Source of the DNA: JBQTJJ01 sp052387235
GTDB lineage: Bacteria > Actinomycetota > Acidimicrobiia > Acidimicrobiales > GCA-2861595
Length of the DNA stretch: 9,842 nt
Assembly: GCA_052387235.1 (NCBI GenBank)
Contig: JBQTJJ010000126.1
Span: 1-9,842 of the forward strand
Reading direction: 5' to 3'
Position 1 is the stretch's first letter. Every line of letters starts with the position of its first letter. Positions 5,112 through 9,842 of this stretch are shown piece after piece. The translations under genes and the position numbers were made by a program. The notes beneath the pieces were generated by a model, which saw nothing but the letters and a program-made list of their open reading frames with translations, searched no databases and had not been told where the DNA came from.

Positions 5112-6839
5112 ATGAAGCTGACCGGGGCCCAGGCCCTCATCAAGAGCCTCGAGATGGAGGGGGTGGAGGTCATGTTCGGCCTCCCCGGCGGGGCCATCCT
5201 GCCCGTCTACGACCCCATCATCGACTCCACCATCCGCCACATCCTGGTGCGCCACGAGCAGGGCGCCGGCCACATGGCCGAGGGCTACGCCCACGCCACC
5301 GGGCGGCCCGGCGTGGCCATGGTCACCAGCGGGCCGGCGGCCACCAACATCGTCACCCCCCTGTGCGACGCCTACATGGACTCGATCCCGATGGTGGTCG
5401 TCACCGGCCAGGTGCCGTCGGTCGCCATCGGCAGCGACGCCTTCCAGGAGTGCGACACCACCGGCATCACCATGTCGGTCACCAAGCACAACTGGCTGGT
5501 GATGAAGGCCCAGGACATCCCCCAGATCGTCCGTGAGGCGTTCCACATCGCGACGACCGGACGCCCCGGGCCCGTGCTCATCGACGTCCCCAAGGACGTG
5601 AGCATGCAGGAGATGGAGTGGTACTGGCCCGACTCGCTGGACCTCCCCGGCTACAAGCCCACGGTCCAGGGCCACCCCCGGATGATCAAGGAGGCGGCCC
5701 GCCTGATCTCGGAGAGCCGGCGCCCGGTGATCTACGCCGGCGGCGGCATCCTCAAGGCGCGGGGCGCCGAGGCCCTGCGGGCCCTGGCCGAGATGACCGG
5801 CATCCCCGTCGTCACCACCCTCATGGCACGGGGCGCCTTCCCCGACCGCCACGAGCTGTGCCTCGGCATGCCCGGCATGCACGGCAACTACACCGCCGTC
5901 ACCGCCATGCAGAAGTCCGACCTGCTCATCGCCCTCGGCTCGCGCTTCGACGACCGGGTCACCGGCAAGGTCCCCGCCTTCGCGCCCGAGGCGAAGATCA
6001 TCCACGTCGACATCGACCCGGCCGAGCTGGGCAAGGTGCGCCGGCCCGACGTGCCCATCGTGGGGGACTGCCGGCGGGTCATCGAGGAGCTGGTGAAGGC
6101 GGTCGAGGCCCTGGGCGGCGCCGCCTCCCAGCCCGACCGCACCGAGTGGATGGCCCAGCTGCGCCAGTGGCAGAAGGAGTTCCCGCTCCACTACGACCAG
6201 TCGTTCGACGAGGGCGGCGCCCTCAAGCCCCAGTACGTCGTGGAGCAGCTGCGCGACGCCACGCCGGACGACACCATCGTGGTGTCGGGCGTGGGGCAGC
6301 ACCAGATGTGGACGTCGCAGTACTGGAAGTTCGACCACCCCTACACGTGGGTCAACTCGGGCGGTCTCGGCACCATGGGCTTCGCCGTGCCCGCCGCCAT
6401 CGGGGCCAAGGTCGGCCGGCCCGACCGCATGGTGTGGGCCGTCGACGGCGACGGGTGCTTCCAGATGACGGCCCAGGAGCTGGTCACGGCCAGCGCCGAG
6501 CGCATCCCCGTGAAGGTCGCCATCCTGAACAACGCCTACCTGGGCATGGTGCGCCAGTGGCAGGAGATGTTCTACGAGGAGCGCTACTCCGAGGTCTACC
6601 TGTCGCCCGACCTGCCCGACTACGTGAAGTGGGCCGAGGCCATGGGCTGCGTCGGCCTGCGGGTGGAGCACCCCGAGGACGTCCTGCCCGCCATCGAGAA
6701 GGCCAACTCGATCGACGACCGCCCCGTGGTCATCGACTTCCGCACCGACTCGTCCGAGAAGGTGTACCCGATGGTGGCCGCCGGCCACTCGAACGACGAC
6801 ATCATCGTCGACCCCTCGCAGGGTGAGGGGGGGCGCTGA
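5112..6839 (+). CDS. ilvB: Acetolactate synthase (acetohydroxyacid synthase) large catalytic subunit
   Basis: ThDP-, FAD- and Mg-dependent enzyme that condenses two pyruvates to 2-acetolactate, or pyruvate with 2-ketobutyrate to 2-aceto-2-hydroxybutyrate. This is the first shared step of valine, leucine and isoleucine synthesis. The 575-residue length is normal. The catalytic glutamate is Glu49 in RHEQGAGHMAEGYA. The conserved TKHNWLV follows at 124-130, the FAD-region motif GSRFDDRVTG at 276-285, and the ThDP/Mg motif from GDG (446-448) to NN (473-474). NNAYLGMVRQWQ then matches biosynthetic AHAS, which argues against other ThDP decarboxylases. ATG at 5112 has AGGAAG (5096-5101) 10 nt upstream and is immediately followed by the family N-terminus. 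It heads ilvBNC, with ilvN starting 2 nt after its stop, and is controlled by the leader attenuator just upstream. Confidence 0.98.
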   Translation: MKLTGAQALIKSLEMEGVEVMFGLPGGAILPVYDPIIDSTIRHILVRHEQGAGHMAEGYAHATGRPGVAMVTSGPAATNIVTPLCDAYMDSIPMVVVTGQVPSVAIGSDAFQECDTTGITMSVTKHNWLVMKAQDIPQIVREAFHIATTGRPGPVLIDVPKDVSMQEMEWYWPDSLDLPGYKPTVQGHPRMIKEAARLISESRRPVIYAGGGILKARGAEALRALAEMTGIPVVTTLMARGAFPDRHELCLGMPGMHGNYTAVTAMQKSDLLIALGSRFDDRVTGKVPAFAPEAKIIHVDIDPAELGKVRRPDVPIVGDCRRVIEELVKAVEALGGAASQPDRTEWMAQLRQWQKEFPLHYDQSFDEGGALKPQYVVEQLRDATPDDTIVVSGVGQHQMWTSQYWKFDHPYTWVNSGGLGTMGFAVPAAIGAKVGRPDRMVWAVDGDGCFQMTAQELVTASAERIPVKVAILNNAYLGMVRQWQEMFYEERYSEVYLSPDLPDYVKWAEAMGCVGLRVEHPEDVLPAIEKANSIDDRPVVIDFRTDSSEKVYPMVAAGHSNDDIIVDPSQGEGGR

Positions 6840-6841
6840 GC

Positions 6842-7375
6842 ATGGCCGCCCTCAAGCACCACACCCTGTCGGTCCTGGTGGAGAACAAGGCCGGCGTCCT
6901 CACCCGTGTCGCCAGCCTGTTCGCCCGCCGGGGCTTCAACATCTACTCCCTGGCCGTGGCCCCCACCGACGACGAGCGCTTCAGCCGCATCACCATCGTT
7001 GTCGACGTGGAGTCCAAGCCGCTGGAGCAGATCACCAAGCAGCTGTTCAAGCTCATCAACGTGGTGAAGATCAACGAGCTCGACCCCGACGAGTCGGTGG
7101 AGCGGGAGCTGGTGCTGGCCACGGTGCGGGCCGGCGCCGGCGGCACGAGGGGCCAGGTCATCGAGCTGGTGCAGGTGTTCGAGGGCAAGATCGTCGACGT
7201 GGGGCCCGACCAGCTCACCGTGATGGTGGCGGGGACGCCGGCCAAGGTCGACGACTTCGAGGACCTCATGCGACCCTACGGGATCATCGAACTGCAGCGC
7301 ACCGGCCGGGTGGCGCTGCCCAAGCTGGAGCGGCAGGCACCGCGCCTGCGCAGCGTGAGCGGGAAGGTCGGATAA
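6842..7375 (+). CDS. ilvN: Acetolactate synthase small regulatory subunit
   Basis: Regulatory partner of IlvB, which it activates and makes sensitive to feedback by valine. The 177-residue protein has an N-terminal ACT domain (about residues 6-80: HTLSVLVENKAGVLTRVASL, then RRGFNIYSLAV) and a C-terminal IlvN-type domain (about 95-165, ending RPYGIIELQRTGRVAL). The Asn and Gly of VENKAG (Asn15, Gly18), which in characterised homologues line the valine site, are present, so feedback inhibition is expected. The start follows the ilvB stop by 2 nt, and the purine-rich ribosome binding site (6825-6833) lies inside the end of ilvB, implying coupled translation that helps balance the subunits. Confidence 0.97.
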   Translation: MAALKHHTLSVLVENKAGVLTRVASLFARRGFNIYSLAVAPTDDERFSRITIVVDVESKPLEQITKQLFKLINVVKINELDPDESVERELVLATVRAGAGGTRGQVIELVQVFEGKIVDVGPDQLTVMVAGTPAKVDDFEDLMRPYGIIELQRTGRVALPKLERQAPRLRSVSGKVG

Positions 7376-7379
7376 GCAC

Positions 7380-8408
7380 ATGGTCGCCAAGATCTCCTAC
7401 GAGAACGACGCCGATCCGGGCCTGATCGGCAGCCGCAAGGTGGCCGTCATCGGCTACGGGTCCCAGGGCCACGCCCACGCCCTGAACCTGAAGGACTCCG
7501 GCATCGACGTGCGGGTGGGCCTGCGGGACGGCTCGTCGTCGTGGGCCAAGGCCGAGGCCGCCGGCCTGGCCGTGAAGACGGTGGCCGAGGCGTCGGCCGA
7601 GGCCGACCTCATCATGATCCTGCTCCCCGACACCGAGCAGAAGGCGGTGTACGACGAGTCGATCGCCCCCAACCTGTCCGAGGGCGACGCCGTCTTCTTC
7701 GCCCACGGCTTCAACATCCGCTTCGACCTGATCACCCCGCCGGCCGGCGTCGACTCGGCCATGGTGGCTCCCAAGGGCCCCGGCCACCTGGTGCGGCGCA
7801 CGTACACCGAGGGGGGCGGGGTGCCGGCGCTCATCGCCGTCTCCCAGGACGCCTCGGGCAAGGCGCGGGACCTGGCCTTGTCCTACGCCCACGCCATCGG
7901 GGCGACGAGGGCCGGCGTGCTGGAGACCACCTTCGAGGAGGAGACCGAGACCGACCTGTTCGGCGAGCAGGTCGTCCTCTGCGGCGGGTTGACGGCGCTG
8001 GTGATGGCCGGCTACGAGACGCTGGTCGGCGCCGGCTACCAGCCCGAGTCCGCCTACTTCGAGTGCCTCCACGAGCTCAAGCTCATCGTCGACCTCATGT
8101 ACGAGAACGGCATCGCCGGCATGCGCTTCTCCATCTCCGACACGGCCGAGTACGGCGACGTCACCCGAGGCCCCCGCATCATCAACGAGGGCGTGAAGGC
8201 CGAGATGGCCAAGATCCTCGACGAGATCCGCTCCGGGAAGTTCGCCGAGGAGTGGATCGCCGAGAACAAGGCCGGCCGCCGGCGGTTCAACCAGCTGCGG
8301 GCCGAGGGCGCCGAACACCCCATCGAGAAGGTGGGCGCCGAGCTGCGTGCCATGATGCCCTTCATCTCCGCCGGCAAGGTCCGCCCCCAGGACGTCAGCG
8401 GCGGCTAG
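7380..8408 (+). CDS. ilvC: Ketol-acid reductoisomerase (NADP-dependent, class I)
   Basis: Second shared enzyme of branched-chain amino acid synthesis. It carries out Mg-dependent alkyl migration and NADPH reduction of acetolactate or acetohydroxybutyrate to the dihydroxy acids. At 342 residues it is the short class I form. The Rossmann motif is GYGSQG (25-30). The cofactor-specificity loop RDGSSSW (49-55), with serines at 52-54, suggests NADPH preference. HGFNIRF (108-114) and APKGPGH (129-135, Lys131) are the conserved active-site stretches. Metal ligands are expected at Asp191, Glu195, Glu227 and Glu231, and all are present. The gene starts 4 nt after ilvN and ends the operon, with a palindromic terminator 36 nt downstream. 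Nothing is missing or unusual in the protein. Confidence 0.98.
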   Translation: MVAKISYENDADPGLIGSRKVAVIGYGSQGHAHALNLKDSGIDVRVGLRDGSSSWAKAEAAGLAVKTVAEASAEADLIMILLPDTEQKAVYDESIAPNLSEGDAVFFAHGFNIRFDLITPPAGVDSAMVAPKGPGHLVRRTYTEGGGVPALIAVSQDASGKARDLALSYAHAIGATRAGVLETTFEEETETDLFGEQVVLCGGLTALVMAGYETLVGAGYQPESAYFECLHELKLIVDLMYENGIAGMRFSISDTAEYGDVTRGPRIINEGVKAEMAKILDEIRSGKFAEEWIAENKAGRRRFNQLRAEGAEHPIEKVGAELRAMMPFISAGKVRPQDVSGG

Positions 8409-8443
8409 CCCCGCCGGCCTCCCCCTCTTCCCCCCGTCTCGAC

Positions 8444-8486
8444 TTCGAGTAAATAGCTCGCCATTCTGGCGAGCTATTTACTCGAA
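8444..8486. terminator. AT-rich palindromic terminator after ilvC (palindrome 1)
   Basis: A perfect 20-bp inverted repeat (8444-8463 with 8467-8486) around a TTC loop. The inner part is GC-rich (GCTCGCCA) and the outer part is A-rich on the 5' side and T-rich on the 3' side (GTAAATA, TATTTAC). This is the layout of an intrinsic terminator that can work on both strands. It starts 36 nt after the ilvC stop. Pairing continues outward as GAC/GTC with a one-base bulge. It shares its outer 12 nt (TTCGAGTAAATA) with the palindrome at 9424-9461. Confidence 0.8.
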
Positions 8487-8518
8487 AGTCCTCGGAAACG
8501 ACGAGGAGAGGAAGCGTC

Positions 8519-9436
8519 ATGGTGGACGAGGCGGTGGCCGCTCTGGCTGCCACGCAGTATCTGTTGTTCGCACGCGCCCAGGCGTTGGGGCTGGGGGCGA
8601 CCGAGAAGGTGATCGAAGGGCGGCTTCGCACCGGCCGGTGGTTGCCGGTCCTTCCGGGGGTGTACTCCCTGCCGGGCATGGCGCCGTCGTGGCGCCGCGA
8701 CCTGATGGCGGCGTGCCTGCAGGCCGGCCCGGGGGCAGTCGTCTCCCACGAGGCCGCCGCCGCCCTTCACGGAGTCGACACGTTCCCGCCCGGGCCCGTG
8801 GTGGTGACCGTGGCCCACGGCGACCACCAGCACCTTCGGACCGGGCGGCTGCGCCAGTCCACCGATCTGGGCCCGCACCACCGCACGGTGGTCGACGGGA
8901 TCCCGGTCACGACCCCGGCCCGGACGCTCGTCGACCTGGCCGCACACACCCACCCGGGCCGGCTGCGGATCGCCCTGGACTCGGCGCTGGCGGCCCGGAC
9001 CTGCTCGCCGGAGGACGTCAGGTGCTGCCTCGAGGAGCTGCGCCGGCCCGGCAAGCGCGGCCTGCGCAAGCTCGGGGCGCTGCTGGAGTCCCGGTCCGAC
9101 GGTCGGGTCCCGGCCCCGACCACGCTCGAGCGCCGGCTCAAGCGCGTGCTGCGCGAGGGCGGGCTGCCGGCGCCGGTGCGCGAGCACGAGCTGCCCTGGG
9201 CCAGGGACACGCAGGGCCGGGTGGACTTCGCCTACCCCCGCCAGCGGATCATCGTCGAGGCCGACAGCCGGCGCTGGCACACCCGCGAGCGCGACTTCGA
9301 GGCCGACCGCCGGCGCGACCGCGAGGCCCAGCTGGCCGGATGGGACGTCTACCGCTTCACCTGGGACGACCTGCGCACGTGCCCGGAGGACGTGGTGGCC
9401 ACCGTTCGTCGTGCCCTCGCTCTTTCGAGTAAATAA
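8519..9436 (+). CDS. AbiEi-like N-terminal region plus DUF559 (Vsr/PD-(D/E)XK-like) nuclease domain protein
   Basis: A 305-residue protein of a family abundant in Actinobacteria and usually annotated as a type IV toxin-antitoxin AbiEi-family/DUF559 protein. Residues about 8-60 look like the winged-helix region (GRLRTGRWLPVLPGVYSLPG), followed by VSHEAAAALHGV. Residues about 200-300 are the DUF559 domain. Its likely catalytic elements are Glu204, Asp236 (GRVDFAYP) and Glu247/Asp249 (IIVEADSRRWH), followed by ADRRRDREAQLAGWDVYRFTWDDL, split by two residues from the preceding RDFE. These residues look intact, so nuclease activity is possible but unproven. No AbiEii toxin partner is adjacent. ATG at 8519 has AGGAG (8504-8508) and AGGAAG (8509-8514) upstream. 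The stop codon lies inside a palindromic repeat. The biological role is unknown. Confidence 0.88.
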   Translation: MVDEAVAALAATQYLLFARAQALGLGATEKVIEGRLRTGRWLPVLPGVYSLPGMAPSWRRDLMAACLQAGPGAVVSHEAAAALHGVDTFPPGPVVVTVAHGDHQHLRTGRLRQSTDLGPHHRTVVDGIPVTTPARTLVDLAAHTHPGRLRIALDSALAARTCSPEDVRCCLEELRRPGKRGLRKLGALLESRSDGRVPAPTTLERRLKRVLREGGLPAPVREHELPWARDTQGRVDFAYPRQRIIVEADSRRWHTRERDFEADRRRDREAQLAGWDVYRFTWDDLRTCPEDVVATVRRALALSSK

Positions 9437-9465
9437 GTCACCGTTTCGGTGACTTATTTACACGG
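9424..9465. terminator. Bidirectional palindromic terminator between the convergent DUF559 gene and serC (palindrome 2)
   Basis: A perfect 15-bp inverted repeat (9429-9443 with 9447-9461) around a TTT loop. The GC core GTCACCG/CGGTGAC is flanked by TAAATAA on the left and TTATTTA on the right, giving a U-rich tail on both strands. It serves both converging genes: the DUF559 stop is at 9434-9436 inside the left arm, and the serC stop lies about 10 nt from its right end. Its left side repeats TTCGAGTAAATA from the palindrome before the DUF559 gene. The outermost pairs have decayed to one A/A mismatch plus weaker pairing. Confidence 0.8.
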
Positions 9466-9473
9466 GAGTGGGT

Positions 9474-9842
9474 TCACGCGAGGGCGGCGACGACGTGGTC
9501 GATGCACCTTGTGAGGGCGGCGACGTCGTCGGGGTCGACGGCGGGGAACATGGCGACGCGGAGCTGGTTGCGGCCGAGCTTGCGGTAGGGCTCGGTGTCG
9601 ACGATGCCGTTGGCCCGCAGGACCTTGGCGACGGTGGCGGCCTCCACAGACGGGTCGAAGTCGATGGTGCCCACCACGTGGCTGCGCTCCGACGGCTTGG
9701 CCACGAAGGGCGAGGCGTAGGGGGCGGACTCGGCCCAGCCGTACAGGGCCTCGGCCGAGCGGTCGCAGCGGGAGGCGGCCCACTCGAGGCCGCCGTTGGC
9801 CAGCATCCACTCCACCTGGTCGACCATGAGGAACAGGGTGGC
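9474..9842 (-). CDS. serC: Phosphoserine aminotransferase, C-terminal part (5' end outside window)
   Basis: PLP-dependent enzyme that converts 3-phosphohydroxypyruvate and glutamate to phosphoserine and 2-oxoglutarate in serine synthesis. Only the last 122 codons are present, about a third of an actinobacterial SerC. The frame is open to the window edge (ATLFLMVDQVEWM), so the ATG at 9827 is internal and not the start. Diagnostic C-terminal stretches are LYGWAESAPYASPFV, HVVGTIDFDPSVEAATVAKV, ANGIVDTEPYRKLGRNQLRV and FPAVDPDDVAALT, which match the actinobacterial SerC subfamily closely. The PLP lysine lies outside the window. It converges on the DUF559 gene and shares its palindromic terminator. 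Confidence 0.95.
   Translation of the reverse strand, partial: ATLFLMVDQVEWMLANGGLEWAASRCDRSAEALYGWAESAPYASPFVAKPSERSHVVGTIDFDPSVEAATVAKVLRANGIVDTEPYRKLGRNQLRVAMFPAVDPDDVAALTRCIDHVVAALA

Noticed and set aside
3495..6788. A 1097-codon open frame on the minus strand joining the ATPase to a long upstream region.
   Set aside because: The upstream two-thirds is antisense to ilvB and is low-complexity His/Gly/Asp/Leu translation typical of GC-rich shadow frames. The real start is the GTG at 4766 with a GGAG site.
8474..9280. A 268-codon minus-strand frame opposite the DUF559 gene.
   Set aside because: Its composition is that of an antisense shadow, and the plus strand carries the conserved nuclease motifs.
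8519..9436. Calling the gene a complete type IV toxin-antitoxin system.
   Set aside because: Only an AbiEi-like N-terminal region is present. No AbiEii nucleotidyltransferase gene is adjacent, as the neighbours are ilvC and serC.
8444..9465. Calling the palindrome-flanked gene an insertion sequence.
   Set aside because: There is no transposase domain and no visible target-site duplication. The repeats have terminator architecture, so only a hypothesis is kept in the findings.
1..9842. tRNA, rRNA or CRISPR array.
   Set aside because: No cloverleaf, ribosomal sequence or regularly spaced direct repeats were recognised on reading.

Overview
The window is a GC-rich stretch of what is most likely an actinobacterial chromosome. 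An Acidimicrobiia-like lineage is my best guess, not something proven here. The grounds are the very high GC content, frequent GTG starts with GGAG-type ribosome binding sites, an ilvB-ilvN-ilvC operon preceded by a short leader peptide rich in branched-chain codons, an actinobacterial-type SerC C-terminus, and an AbiEi/DUF559 nuclease-like gene of the kind common in that phylum.

Positions 1-4766 (minus strand) hold a four-gene carbohydrate ABC importer operon. In transcription order it encodes an ATPase with a MalK/UgpC-type C-terminal domain, a lipoprotein solute-binding protein, an AglF/MalF-type permease and an AglG/MalG-type permease that is cut by the window edge. Each junction is a 4-nt ATGA or GTGA overlap, so translation is probably coupled along the whole operon. 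Sequence resemblance points to the alpha-glucoside (Agl) branch, but the substrate is inferred. The MalF-type permease carries about 145 extra residues in an extracytoplasmic loop, including an SdrD-B/prealbumin-like beta domain.

Positions 4767-5111 form the divergent control region. It holds a hairpin in the ATPase 5' leader, a long near-perfect nested inverted repeat, and a classical ilv attenuator: a 10-codon leader peptide MPAPRILVIT followed by a pause-type hairpin and a perfect 10-bp terminator hairpin with a T run. The leader peptide is too short for ordinary gene calling.

Positions 5112-8408 (plus strand) carry ilvB, ilvN and ilvC with gaps of 2 and 4 nt. They encode the acetolactate synthase catalytic and regulatory subunits and ketol-acid reductoisomerase, the first two shared steps of valine, leucine and isoleucine synthesis. 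The genes are intact, with active-site residues in place.

Positions 8409-9473 hold an orphan gene with an AbiEi-like N-terminal region and a DUF559 (Vsr/PD-(D/E)XK-like) C-terminal domain. It is bracketed by two AT-rich palindromes that share their outer half and differ in the core by fully compensated changes. They look like bidirectional intrinsic terminators, but the paired arrangement around a nuclease gene deserves a check. Positions 9474-9842 (minus strand) are the C-terminal third of serC, phosphoserine aminotransferase, convergent with the DUF559 gene.

The most notable items are the ilv attenuator, the permease with an inserted beta domain, the divergent-region inverted repeat, and the palindrome-bracketed nuclease gene.
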